Made by a program: the position numbers and the translations under genes. Of a DNA stretch of 64,000 nt, positions 48,284-59,500 are shown one piece after another. Every line of letters begins with the position of its first letter. The first letter of the stretch is position 1. The notes under the pieces were generated by a model, which worked only from the letters and a program-made list of their open reading frames with translations, made no database searches and was not told the DNA's origin. Source of the stretch: Carnegiea gigantea (lineage: Eukaryota > Streptophyta > Magnoliopsida > Caryophyllales > Cactaceae); assembly GCA_029747015.1 (NCBI GenBank), contig JAKOGI010001984.1, positions 91,179-155,178 on the forward strand, given 5' to 3'.

Positions 48284-48878
48284 GGGCATGTTCTTTTCGT
48301 TGGTAAATCACATTTACTAACATCAACCAACTTCAACCTACTTCAATCCACTTCAACCAACTTCTACCAACTCTAACAAAAAACCTCAACTTCAACCTAT
48401 TTTAACCAATTTCAACCAACTTCAACCTATCTCCTTTAAATGTTCACAATTTATAAATTATTATGTGAAAATTAATTATGTTTTCAATCAAAAAATACCA
48501 TTTAGTAATTTTTTTTGTGTTGGTGTATTGAAGTAGTAATTTATAAATTATTATGTAACAATTATACTTATAAAAACTTCCTCTATAAGTACATTAAAAA
48601 ATATCATAAATAATTTTTTTGATGCAAAAGGTCATAAATAATTTAAAAATTATTAATGTATTAGCATTTACAACAACACTTATTAAATTATTCTCACTTT
48701 TTACATTAATCAACTTTCACCCGTCATACAAAAGAAAATGTATCAGCTTCTTCCAACTTCAATCCACTGCAACCTACTTCTTCCTACTTTTACCCACTTC
48801 AACAAAAAATATCAACTTCAACCCACTTTTACTAATATTAACTAACTTCACCTATTTTCCAACGAAAAAAACAGGGGC
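48284..48878 (+). mobile_element. Tourist-like MITE (595 bp), TSD TAA
   Basis: The left end, GGGCATGTTCTTTTCGTTGG, is matched in inverted form by ccaacgaaaaaaacaggggc at the right end, flanked by TAA (48281-48283, 48879-48881). The interior is made of caacttcaacc.a-type repeats at both ends with an AT-rich middle. The 3-bp TAA/TTA target and GGGC..GTT ends fit PIF/Harbinger MITEs. The ORF inside has no domain. Confidence 0.65.
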
Positions 48879-49030
48879 TAAGGAGGACAAAAAATTTTAC
48901 TTTGCACTTAATCCACAAACATGAATAATAGCTACAGAGTAGTAGGAGTATCCTGAATCTCTCTCCTATTCCTAATCACCTCCTCCCAAACAGGGCCTTG
49001 CTTGCTCACTTGATGAGTGCTTGGATTAAA

Positions 49031-50012
49031 ATACCACTAGACTATTCCAAAAAATCAAAAATGCCACTAGAACAATTTTGAACCATAAAATGCCATTGAA
49101 CTCATGAAACACGTAATGAATGTCATGGTAACCAGGTGTAGTAGGTGAAATGATAAAAAAATCACTATTAACCAATTGAATAAGGGCTGAAGGAATTTTC
49201 AAAAAGGAAATTGCTGATATGATTTATTTTGTTTCTCTTTCTTCCCTCCAAATCTTGTCCCTTATCTTCCTTGCTTGCATATATAACCCCTCTTTATCAT
49301 AACCCCTTTCTCTCTCTAATGTTGCAAACCCTACAACCCAAATTGCGAGCAGCTTTTGAAGAAGAAGAAGCCAAATGAAGTCGATTGTGTGGATGAAGTC
49401 GACTGAAGCAATTGATCAGCAAATTGTGAAAGTAATTTTTAGGGTTTTCATAATATTTGAAGAAATTGGAATAATTCCAAAGTGAAGAATGTATGAAAAG
49501 GGTTTTCGTAATGCTTATCAAAATTTTGCATCTCTTACCACATAAACAACACCTTTCGCAATCTAAGAAGCAGCGACAAAATTTGAAAGCATGTGTCAGA
49601 GTTCAACTAGACGAAACAGACATTTTCACATTCTTCAGGGTTGGATCTATGAGGAATTTCGATTTACGAACTCAATTTTCTTAATTTATACGTAATTAAA
49701 TTAAAGCTTAATTGCTCTCGTTAGGATTTCTACATGAAACCCTTGCTCTTCAATTTAGGGGTGAATGGACCAAATGAATGGAAAAAAAATGAAGAGAGGG
49801 TTAATTGACTGTCTCCTAACTTTTTTGTTATTTCCCTTCTCAAATTAACAGCCACAATGTTTCCTAAAATAAATAAATAAATATCAACCTGCAACAATGG
49901 GTCATATTGTGATATGGTGACTTTTTAAATTTTTTAGATGAAACTAGTGGCATTGCATGACTTGAAATAATTTCAGTGATATTTTTAACTTTTTAGGATA
50001 ATTGAGTGGCAA
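49031..50012 (+). mobile_element. Mutator-like inverted-repeat element (about 980 bp)
   Basis: The terminal about 75 bp are inverted: the left end ataccactagactattcc...aaatgccactag aligns with the reverse complement of the right end (ttgccactcaattatcc...aatgccactag). The interior (49280-49700) includes a gene-like segment with aacccctttctctctctaat, a GAAGAAGAAG tract and short ORFs, which might be captured host sequence. No clear 8-10 bp target duplication could be found, so class assignment is tentative. Confidence 0.5.
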
Positions 50013-50076
50013 TCACTTGACAGTCAGCCTCTCCAAACCAGGGTCGCCGTTGAAGTCCGTCATTATCGATTGCCAT

Positions 50077-50081
<5 letters not shown>

Positions 50082-50114
<33 letters not shown>
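50082..50114 (+). repeat. (CT)n microsatellite
   Basis: Uninterrupted ct dinucleotides for about 33 bases. Overlapping frames on either strand (Leu-Ser or Arg-Glu runs) are artefacts of this repeat. Confidence 0.95.
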
Positions 50115-50117
<3 letters not shown>

Positions 50118-50392
50118 CTTGCCCGGCATTTGCCTGAAAGTGCCATCTTCTTCTACCAGGTGTGAGCCAGAGATGTACTATCACTATCTTATCTCTTCTC
50201 ATCTTTGTCTGTATTTCTTCCCTGCTTGCTTCAATTTTTTAAAGCTCAATGGACAAATACTGGGTTTCTTTTCAAAAACTTTGTTTTACATTTTGAATTA
50301 GGTTTTCTAATGTATCAATTTATTGTTGTACTCATGAATTTGTTCAACTTTTTTTCTAGAGTATGAACTGAGCTTGCCTTGGCTTAGCGTTG

Positions 50393-50705
50393 TGATACAT
50401 GAATAATACAAGTCAGTCATGTGAGAAGCAGGTGACTGGTGTTAGAAATTGGCGCCAACCTTTACCTTCAAAATACGGTTCCGGGATTTCTGTTAGGCAA
50501 CAACCACTTGCCCTCATTTCTAGGAAAGTTGTTAGCAGGGGTGAAGGATTCAGGCTATAAGACCTGAACTTCATTGTAATAAGGAAGGGAATGAATATTA
50601 CAGTCTTATTTTCTCTCTCTATTTTCTCTCCGCTATTCTTCCCAAATTAGCACTCAACTCTTTTGATTTCCCTCGAGCCCTAGCTAGCTCCTAAGAATCA
50701 TATCA
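50393..50705 (+). repeat. Element F 5' LTR
   Basis: Matches 55275-55586. Contains a TATA-poor U3, ctctctctattttctctcc, and ends catatca two bases before ...ttggtatcag. Confidence 0.97.
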
Positions 50706-50708
50706 ATT

Positions 50709-50720
50709 TGGTATCAGAGC
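50709..50720 (+). other. Primer-binding site of element F (tRNA-iMet)
   Basis: tggtatcagagc, 3 bp after the LTR. Confidence 0.95.
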
Positions 50721-50815
50721 TTCAGAACCTTAGAACTGATCACCACCATCTTCTACGTTGATTCAAACTGAATCAATCTTATCCTACTTCTTCAATCTGC
50801 ATTTACCATTTGAGA

Positions 50816-52038
50816 ATGACGAGGTTAGACGATGTACAATAACAATTACAGCAGAACATTGATGTTTGGAACACACAGCTGGGAGGCGAGCTGGCAACTC
50901 TTAGAGCTGATCAGGAACGAGCGATTGGACAGCTAAGAGAGCTCATTATAGGTCTTATTGTGCAAGTCACATAGCTCACGACCAGAATGCAGGAATATGG
51001 GGCGCACAATGGTAATCCTCTCTCTCGTTTGTCCAGAGTAGACTTTCCAAAGTTTGATGGTGAAGATGTAAGGGGTTGGGTATATAGATGTGATCAATTT
51101 TTTACAATAGATAATGTGGCGAATAATATGAAGGTGAAAGTAGCATCAATTCACATGACTGGGAAGGCATTGCTGTGGCATCAATCTTTTATAAAAACTC
51201 AAGTCGAAGGGGGGTGGTCTGCTTAGGAAGATTATAAAACTGCAGTAGAAGCTTACCAAGAATCCTTTGATGCATTGCTCAATCGAGTTGATTTGACAGA
51301 AAAACAAGCTGTAAGCTGTTTCTTGAGTGGATTGACAGATGAAGTGCAAAACTCAGTGAGGGTGTTTAAGCCACAATCAATACACAATGCATATTGCTTA
51401 GCTAAACTTCAAGAGGCCACGATAGCCTCAATGGCCAGAAAGAAACCTATCCTTGATAAACCTACCCCTACTTTCAGGACCCCATCCTACCTCAACCCAC
51501 AAAAAAGGCAAACCCATCCTTTCAATGTTCCCTATACTCATGCTACCCTTAGTTCACATAACAGGCAACCTTGCTCCTCAAATACCCCTTTCACCAATAC
51601 TAAAACCAACACCAGAAGCCCTTCTCCTTCCTATGTTTGTTCTAAGAGTACCTCCTCTAGCTCTGGATCAGTAACTTCTAAGCCTAGAAGAATGCTCACT
51701 GCCAAGGAGCTAGAGGAAAAGAGAGCCAATAATATGTGCTTTTGGTGTGACGAGAAGTTCTATCCTAGCCATGAATGTAAGTCTCAGGTGTACAGACTGG
51801 AAGTGGTAGAAGAGGATGAGATAATGGAAGAAGATGATGGGAGGGAGGAAGAGGAGGTTCAGATAGTAGTGCAAGAAGAGGTGGTTCCGTATATTTCCAT
51901 GAATGCTTTGACAGGGATGAATACCTTTCAGACAATGAGGATTAATGGAAGGGTAGGCTCACAACTCATACACATTCTGGTGGATTCAGGTAGTACCCAT
52001 AATTTCTTGGATGTCACCACAGCTAAGAAGCTCAGGTG
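50816..52038 (+). pseudogene. Element F gag and start of protease
   Basis: The ATG at 50816 (MTRLDDVQ, then TAA) opens frame 2. Stops at 50840, 50972 and 51224 interrupt it. The capsid core shows FPKFDGEDVRGWVYRCDQFF and LLNRVDLTEKQAVSCFLSGL. The nucleocapsid knuckle is CFWCDEKFYPSHEC, the form usual in plant chromoviruses. An acidic Glu/Asp run follows, then the protease active site HILVDSGSTHNFLD. The frame breaks near 52035. Confidence 0.9.
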
Positions 52039-52334
52039 AAGTAGTTAAGATTCCTGCATTCATGGTGTCCATTGCTAATGGGGAGCAACTTCAATGTCAG
52101 TCTATGTGTAGGGGGTTCAAATGGGCACTACTGGGTAAGGAATATGTCATCGACGCCTTCCTTGTCCCACTAGGAAGCTATGACATGATTTTGGAAATTC
52201 AATGGTTGTCTACCCTTGGTTCCATTTTATGGAATTTTGAAGACTTAACCATGGCATTTCAGTATAAGGGGAAGAGGCACGTATTGAGGGGAAGCAAAAA
52301 TGTAGAAGTAGGATGGTTAGGGAAAAACAAATAG
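52011..52334 (+). pseudogene. Element F protease, C-terminal half (shifted frame)
   Basis: Frame 3 continues the retropepsin after the frameshift: KIPAFMVSIANGEQLQCQS, then VPLGSYDMILEIQWLSTLGS, where the glycine of the usual DMILGIQWL flap motif is replaced by Glu. It ends at a stop at 52332. Confidence 0.85.
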
Positions 52335-52439
52335 AAGGCCATCTATCATTCTGTTCAGATGTTTGCATGACAAATCCAACCAGCAGAAGAGGTATTAGAA
52401 ATCCAACAGGCTGAAGTCCTAGAACCACTATTGAGCAGT

Positions 52440-53347
52440 TTACTGGAAGAATTTTCGGATATTTTTGCTGAGCCTAAAGGTTTACCTCCTCACAGAGCTC
52501 ATGATCACAAAATCGTGCTGAAGGAAGGAACCTCACCCATAATGTGAGACCTTATAGGTATCCTACTTTGCAAAAAGATATCATTGAGAGGACTATTTAA
52601 GAAATGTTAGAAGCTGGGGTAGTAAGACCCTCTAATAGTCCCTATTCTTCCCCTATTGTATTGGTAAAGAAAAAATATAGAAGTTAGAGACTATGTGTTG
52701 ATTACAGACAGTTAAATAAACACACTACCTTGGATAAATTTCCCATTCCTATGGTGGAAGAGTTATTGGATGAGCTATATGAAGCTGCATATTTTTCTAA
52801 AATTGACCTCAGGTTAGGATATTTGCAAGTGAGAATGGCCCCTGAGGATGTGCCTAAGACTGCATTCAGAACTCATGAAGGGCATTATGAATTTCTTATG
52901 ATGCCCTTTGGTCTTTCCAATGCTCCCTCCACATTTCAAGCCCTCATGAATCACATCTTCAAGCCCTTCTTGAGGAAATTTATATTAGTCTTCTTTGATG
53001 ATATACTCATATATAACCTTACATATTCTCAGCATCTAAAGCATTTGAGGACTACTTTAGAACTTTTAAGAAAGAATACCTTGTTTGCAAAAAGGAGCAA
53101 GTGTAGCTTCAGTGAAACACCAGTAGAATACTTAGGTCATATTATTTCAACAAAAGGGGTTTCCACTGACCCTAGGAAGGTAGCAACTATGCAAGAATGG
53201 CCTACACCAAAGACAATCAAGGAGTTGAGGGGCTTCTTGGGATTAACTGGATATTACAAGAGGTTTATACATAAGTATGGGATCATTTGTAAGCCTCTGA
53301 CTTCTCTGCTGAAAAAGAATTCTTTTCACTGGTCTGAAGAGGCCTAA
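52440..53347 (+). pseudogene. Element F reverse transcriptase
   Basis: A decayed N-terminal part (52480-52730, GLPPHRAHDHKIVLKEGTS, then broken) leads to a clean frame-2 stretch from 52730: [51 protein letters not shown] and the catalytic block [28 protein letters not shown] and [15 protein letters not shown] follow. TAA at 53345 interrupts it in EEA-stop-AAF, where a Gln codon is likely in relatives. Confidence 0.92.
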
Positions 53348-53778
53348 GCAGCCTTTGAAGAACTTAAAGCAGCTATGGTGAGTGCTCCAGTTCTTGCTTT
53401 ACCTAATTTTTCCAAAACCTTTGTTATTGAAACTGATGCATCTGGGGTGGGGTTTGGTGCTGTGTTGATGCAAGAATCTCACCTAATAGCCTATTTAAGT
53501 AAGGCTCTTGCTCCTAGACATCAAGCTCTCTCAGCTTATGAAAAGGAGTTTATGGCAGTGGTGAAGGCAGTAGAGAAATGGAGGCCATACTTATTGGGAA
53601 GGCATTTCATTATAAAAACTGACCATTTCAGTCTCAAATATTTGATGGAACAGAAAATCTCCACCTCTTTTCAGGGCAAATGGCTGCCCAAATTGTTGGG
53701 ATATGACTATGAAATATGTTACAAGTAGGGTAAAGAGAATATGGTGGCTGATGGGTTGTCTAGATTACCTGTAGCCTA
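53348..53778 (+). pseudogene. Element F RNase H
   Basis: Frame 2: VIETDASGVGFGAVLMQE, SAYEKEFMAVVKAVEKWRPY, HFIIKTDHFSLKYLMEQ. TAG at 53726 is followed by GKENMVADGLSRLPVA, the end of RNase H, and a stop at 53777. Confidence 0.92.
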
Positions 53779-53866
53779 ACTCCTAGCCCTAACTTTATCT
53801 TCTGTGCACTCTGACCTCTTGGAGAAAATACAGCAGTCTTAGACTAATGATAGTTAGATTCAAGAA

Positions 53867-54649
53867 TTGATTCAGAAACTTTCCACTGGCATAGCAGTGC
53901 CTAGACATTCTTGGACTCAGGGAATTTTGTACAGGGATGGTAAAGTGGTGGTAGGAGGAGATAGAGAATTACACAACCACATCATCCAGCTTTTTCATGA
54001 TTCAGCACTAGGTGGTCATTCTGGAGTAACTGTGACTACAAACAGAATCCAGCAGCTGTTCTTTTGGAAAGGGCTGCACCGAGATGTGAGGAATTTCATT
54101 AGAGCTTGCAGAACTTGTCAACAATATAAATCAGATTTGTCTGCTCCTGGGGGATTATTACAACCACTTCCTATCCTTAGGGCTGTTTGGGTGGATGTTT
54201 CTTTGGATTTCATTGAAGGCTTGCCCAAATCAAGCGGCAAGGACACTATTTTGGTTGTGGTAGACAGATTGAGTAAATATGCCCATTTCATTCCCTTGTC
54301 TCATCCTTTTTCAGCTGTCACTGTGGCCCAAGCATATTTTGATAATGTTTTCAAATTACATGGGGTTCCAAGGACTTTGGTAAGTGATAAGGACAAAGTG
54401 TTTGTCAGTAACTTTTGGGAAGAATTCTTTAGACTGTAGCATGTTTCTCTCCACATGTCTATAGCTTATCACCCACAATCTGATGGACAAACAGAGGTGG
54501 TTAATAGGTGCTTGGAAGGCTATCTAAGATGTATGGCAGGGGAGAAACCCATTGATTGGTCCTTGTGGATACCTCTTGCTGAATGGTGGTACAACACTAA
54601 CTACCATTCCTCTATTGGCATTACTCCCTATGAGGTGGTCTATAGCTAA
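53867..54649 (+). pseudogene. Element F integrase core
   Basis: Frame 2. The HHCC zinc-binding domain is in LFHDSALGGHSGVTVTTNRI and CRTCQQYKSD. The catalytic triad is in DVSLDFIEGLPKSSGKDTIL (first Asp), TLVSDKDKVFVSNFWEEF (second Asp) and YHPQSDGQTEVVNRCLEGYL (Glu). TAG at 54437 and TAA at 54647 interrupt it, at positions where Gln is usual. Confidence 0.92.
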
Positions 54650-54691
54650 CCCCCTGCACTGCATATTCCCTATGTACTTGGAGACAGTAAT

Positions 54692-55240
54692 GTGGAGGTA
54701 GTTGATAGAAGCTTGAAACCTCGGGAAGAATGCATTGAAGTTTTGAAATATCACCTGACCAAAGCTCAGCAGAGAATGAAACAACAGGCTGATAAACATA
54801 GGTCTGAGAGGACCCTCGATATTGGAGATCTCACTTATGTTAAGTTCCAACCTTACAAGCAACACTCCATGGCTCTAAGGAATAATCAGACGTTGGGATC
54901 AAAGTTTTTTGGACCTTTCCCTGTGGTAGCTAGAGTGGGCACCGTGGCCTATAGGTTGCAACTACCTCCCTCTACTAGAATCCATCCAGTATTCCATATA
55001 TCCCTATTGAAGAAGCATGTGGGGGGTACTGAGGTGCAGGGCATTTTACCTGATGTGGATGACTTTGGCCTGTTAACAGTTGAACCCATTGCCATCCTAG
55101 ATAGGAAACTTGGAAAGAAGGGAAACCATGCTGTGGTGTATGTTTTAATCCACTGGTCCAACAAACCTAAGGAGGACTCTACGTGGGAGCTATATGATGA
55201 TATTGCAGCCAGGTTTCCTCATTTCAATATGGCAGCCTAA
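54692..55240 (+). pseudogene. Element F integrase C-terminus with chromodomain
   Basis: A helical KAQQRMKQQADKHRSERTLD segment is followed by the GPY/F-type module (KFFGPFPVVARVGTVAYRLQ, PSTRIHPVFHISLLKKHVG). The last about 45 residues form a chromodomain: AILDRKLGKKGNHAVVYVLI, then HWSNKPKEDSTWELYDDIAA. Chromodomains in this group direct integration toward heterochromatin. Ends at TAA 55238. Confidence 0.92.
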
Positions 55241-55257
55241 AGCTTGAGGACAAGCTC

Positions 55258-55274
55258 CTCGAAGGGGGGCAAAT
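55258..55274 (+). other. Polypurine tract of element F
   Basis: tcgaaggggggcaaat immediately before the 3' LTR, at the expected place for the plus-strand primer. Confidence 0.9.
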
Positions 55275-55586
55275 TGATACGTGAATAATACAAGTCAGTC
55301 ATGTGAGAAGCAAGTGACTGATGTTAGAAATTGGCGCCAACCTTTACCTTCAAAATACGGTTCTGGTACTTCTATTAGGCAGCAATCACTTGGCCTCATT
55401 TCTAGGAAAGTTGTTAGCAGGGGCGAAGGATTTAGGCTATAATACCTGAACTTCATTATAATAAGGAAGGGAATGAATATTACAGTCTTATTTTCTCTCT
55501 CTATTTTCTCTCCCCTGTTCTTCCCAAATTAGCACTCAACTCTTTTGATTTCCGTCGAGCCCTAGCTAGTCCTAGGAATCGTATCA
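55275..55586 (+). repeat. Element F 3' LTR
   Basis: Pairs with 50393-50705 at about 93.6% identity; followed by TSD cgttg. Confidence 0.97.
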
Positions 55587-55832
55587 CGTTGCTCTTGCCC
55601 AAATTGTGTGTCGATTATGTGAAATATGTGTTATTCAGTTGTTGTCGAAACAAATGTCATTCATGTGATTTTCCTTGATTCTATTAGCTGCAGGAGCGGA
55701 GCTATTAAGGTGCACGGTGTGTAAATTGACACCCCAACTTTTTGGGGGGAAAAAAATAAGTATAGTATATCCTGGGCAAAAAACAAAAGTATATATATAT
55801 GAATTATTTCTTGGGAAATTTGCAAAGGTTTG

Positions 55833-56030
55833 TAAAAACTAGTAGAGTGGTTGGCCGGCAATGGTATGTGCAAGAAGCTGCATGTTCGATTCTCACGCCA
55901 CGCCTTACGTGGTTTTTTTTCTTTGAACTTTTGCCACTTCAATTTAAGCTCTCTAATCGATTCTCACGCCACGCCTTACGTGGTTTTTTTCCTTTGAACT
56001 TTTGCCACTTCAATTTAAGCTCTCTAATTC
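55833..56030 (+). mobile_element. tRNA-derived SINE-like repeat with a 71-bp tandem duplication
   Basis: tagtagagtgg (55840-55850) fits the RNA polymerase III A box (TRGYNNARNGG) exactly, and tgttcgattct (55883-55893) fits the B box at 9 of 11 positions, 33 bp apart, as in tRNA-derived SINEs. A 71-bp segment starting cgattctcacgccacg is tandemly duplicated (55887-55957, 55958-56028). A further repeat-like start, ggagcggagctattaagg, lies at about 55693. No tRNA cloverleaf is intact. Confidence 0.5.
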
Positions 56031-56039
56031 GCTCCCTAT

Positions 56040-56571
56040 CCCTATTTCTCTTTCACACCGCAGAAACCCATGAGCGCGCCCCACCCCGGAACTCTCGCTC
56101 TCTCTCTGCTCAGCTGCCTCGCCCCCTTCCGCCGCCAGTAGTGGCCCACCGCCACCGGACGGCCGACGCAGCTGAGCCCGCCACCGCCTCTGTAGTCTCC
56201 AGCCACCGAGCCACGCCTGACGCCTCCAACCTCCTCCTCCTCTAGTCTAATTCCAAATTTAAAGTGAAGGCCAAAATCCTCAATTTTGGTTTTTAATTTT
56301 GTTATTTTGTAAATAATTATGTTTACTTTACTGATTTTAGTTAGATTCATGTTAATTAATTGATTTTAGTTAGATTCATGCCAATCTAGCTGGGCAACCT
56401 CTGGCTGTGCTTGCTAGCGATCATGCCAGTGCAGTTTAGAGTTTCCCCCCTCTTTGTGGGAGCTAGATGAACTAGAACTCAGTTTGTGTTCAAAAAGGAG
56501 GATTCTAGTGTTCAAAAAGCTTTCGAGCAACATATTCTAACTTGTTGAGCAAATTTGTACATGTTTGCAGC
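56040..56571 (+). promoter_or_regulatory. Upstream region / probable 5' UTR of RRP42
   Basis: A GC- and C-rich block (56070-56245) contrasts with the AT-rich flanks and looks like a transcribed leader. An ORF through it (from 55799) starts in the SINE and is probably not coding. tacatgtttgcag at 56558-56570 is a good splice acceptor just before the start codon, suggesting a 5'-UTR intron. A 24-bp direct repeat (tgattttagttagattcatg) occurs near 56333 and 56361. Confidence 0.45.
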
Positions 56572-59500
56572 ATGGTGGGGCTATCAATTGGTGAAAAGAA
56601 TTTCATACGTGGTGGAATTGCCCAAGACCTTCGTTGTGATGGCCGCAAACGATTGAGCTACCGGCCGATTGGTGTTGAGACCGGGGTTATTCCACAGGTA
56701 TGATAACTTGATGCTATTTCCTCCGAAGGTAGTTGTCCCACGTTTGCTACCAGCTTGTTTGGATTGAAGGAATTCGTAGTAGAAGCAAGAATTGATAGGC
56801 AAGTGGGTTATTTTCTAGAGTTGGTTTGTAAATGAGAACAGGAAGCAATTTCTGAGAAGAGGTCCATCCTTTTGTTTCTTTTGTTTCTCCCATTTTGATG
56901 GCATTTGGAAGGACAGAAAATGAACAAAAAACTTGAACTTACTGGGCATTTTATAGGTAGGAGATATTTGGTGCCATTCTAGAAGTGGAATGTGAGTTTA
57001 GATGGGGGATTGGGAATAGGCCAATTACTGATCACTTGTTTTGTATGTGTGAATTAAAATTTGGGATCCACAAGCAGCTTTATAAATGCTTTTGTAAATG
57101 TAAAACATATGGTTTTATTATTTAATGGGAATTTAGTCACTTTTTCTTTTATCAATTCCGCTTCCTATTTTCCACTTTCCCCCATGGTGCTAAATGTGTT
57201 GGAATTGGAGGCATCTATTTAGTTAGTTCCTTTGTGTTTTAGAATTCCCATATTCGTTAGCTTTCCAATAGGAAGGATTGAAATCCTTTTCCTATTCCCA
57301 ACCTAGAATTCCCACATACCAAATTGTTCCTGTTCTTTTCTTCTTACTACTAACCAAACATGCAAAAGAGTGGGACCTTCCTTTCATTTTTTTCCCATGA
57401 ATCTTAGCAATGAAAGTGGAAATATTGAGTTATTGACGCTTTCTTTGTTTTCCAAACATTTCTTTGCTCTTGGTTTATTTTCGTTTCCTCCGACAAGTTT
57501 GGGCTAGAGACACATCACATTTGTTTTGACAAAACAAGGCTATTTGACAGGCTTAGTGCTTCTGAGGTTGCCCAAACTATTGATACATCCAACTCATTGG
57601 TTTTTTTCTGTATTCATGTGTTCTAAATTTATCTTTCGTCCTCTGTTGGCTCCATGATAGGCAAATGGTTCAGCGAGAGTAAGGGTAGGGGGAACAGATA
57701 TTATCGCCAGTGTTAAGGTATTAGCCCCATTTTGTTCAATGATGTGCTTATTTCTTTATGCACAAGTAACCCATGTTTAATTTTGGTTCATAGATGAACT
57801 TTGCTATGTTTGCATGTCATTGAATTGCAGGCTGAATTGGGGAGACCTAATCCATCTCAACCTGACCAAGGAAAAGTTTCTATAAATATAGACTGCAGTG
57901 CAACAGCCGCACCTATCTTTCAGGTTCTTGTTTACGTGCATTGCTTATTCGGTTAAATGATTGTTATGTCTAACTTGAAACAAATGTCACGGTCTTTGCT
58001 TTATTTTTTATTTTTTATTTATTGTTCTCTACCATTTTTTTGGGGGGAGGGGGTTTGAATATTTGGGAGTTAGCACCTTTCAGATCTGACGATCCAATAT
58101 GAACAACTTCTGTACAGTTAGATTATTAGGTAGGACTAACTTCCTTTGCCCTGCCATAAGTGGGGTATTGGTTTAGTTTGCTTGGATGTTGCTGATATTG
58201 AATGTCATCTTGGATGACTGTGTATTTATTTTGTATTGGGACAAGTGACCATATATAGGATATGTTTTGCACAGGGCAAAGGTGGTGAGGCTTTGTCAAC
58301 AGAGCTTGCGGTTGCTCTTAGGCGCTGCCTCTTGGGCGGTAAAAGTGGAGCAGGTGGCAAATTATGTTTGGATATCAAAAAAGCTGTATATCTGTCTTTC
58401 ATTTGTGTTATTTCAGATGGCAAAACTGCCTCTTCAGACAAGTGCAGAGCTGTTAACGTATTTTATTTCAGGGGCTGGGATTGATCTCTCATGTCTCTCC
58501 ATCGTTGAAGGGAAGGTTTGCTGGGATCTTTATATTGATGGTCTTGTGGTTAGTTCAGATGGAAATCTGCTTGATGCGCTGGGAGCTGCGATCAAGGTAT
58601 TAACTTTAGTCTCTTTTTTTTTTTTTTCAGCTTCGTAATTTACTGGATGCCACATTTTTTGTTGCACCTGTACGTCGTCCCAGTTTAGTGTGTCATAATA
58701 ATATCACCCTATGCCTTATGTAATGCAGTGTTGTGAAAAGCCAACGGTTTGTTATATCACCCTATGCCTTATGTAATCTAGTGTTGTGAAAAGCCAACAG
58801 TTTATTATATTTATATCACGTTTTGTCATAATGCAGAAAGGTTATCCTTTCCTGCATTAGTTGTGCGTACGGGGTACCTGTTGATTAGAGGGTGCTTATC
58901 TGAGCAAATATGAAAATTCTTCAAGCACTTGCTGTCAACACCAGACGTACTTTAGTTCCTTGATTTTCTTTCTTTCGTTCAAGACTTTCCATGCCAACAT
59001 CGAGATGTATATTCTTTCCTGGGTGCCAGTGTGGCTTCAAATGTGAAAAATTATATTGCTATCATTATATTATTCTTAAATATGTGCTGCTACAAATGTG
59101 AAACTGATATTATTATCATGATTATTATTTTTGGACATTCCTATTCCCTACAGTGTAATATGCTATTCATACTGCAGAAGGGCTGAGAAGGGCTTTTGTT
59201 CAGAGACTATGTTAACTGATGCTTCTGTTTCTTTGCAGGCTGCTTTGAGCAATACTGGCGTTCCAAAAGTTAATGTTATTGCAGCTGATGCTACATCAGC
59301 TGATAATCAGCCTGAGGTTGATGTGAGTGATGAAGAGTTTTTGCAGTTTGACACTTCTACTGTACCTGTTATAATGACATTAATCAAGGTATTACTTCAT
59401 TTGTGAATTTCTTGTTAGCACAAGCATGTTTGTTTGGTGAAATGCTGCTTCTCTAACGTCTGGTAAAGTGTTATTCCATCGGGCCGAAGTTGTATTAATT

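Larger units (their letters stand above)
50393..55586 (+). mobile_element. Element F: Reina-type Ty3/gypsy chromovirus (defective)
   Basis: Complete 5194-bp element. LTRs are 313 and 312 bp (TGATAC...ATATCA/GTATCA), TSD cgttg (50388-50392, 55587-55591), with tRNA-Met PBS, gag, protease, RT, RNase H, integrase and a C-terminal chromodomain. Short LTRs and compact size fit the Reina lineage. About 20 LTR differences (6.4%) were counted by hand. Many nonsense codons and a frameshift near the protease make it inactive. Confidence 0.95.

Noticed and set aside
50002..50301. Plus-strand ORF with LSLSLSLS
   Set aside because: Translation of the (CT)n microsatellite; the reverse-strand Arg-Glu ORF is its mirror.
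55799..56245. 148-codon plus-strand ORF upstream of RRP42
   Set aside because: It begins in the SINE-like repeat, runs through the 71-bp duplication and ends in GC-rich leader; no domain. RRP42 homology starts at 56572.
58236..58638. Long ORFs spanning RRP42 exon 4, intron and exon 5
   Set aside because: They read through introns; the GT-AG exon model reconstructs the conserved protein exactly.
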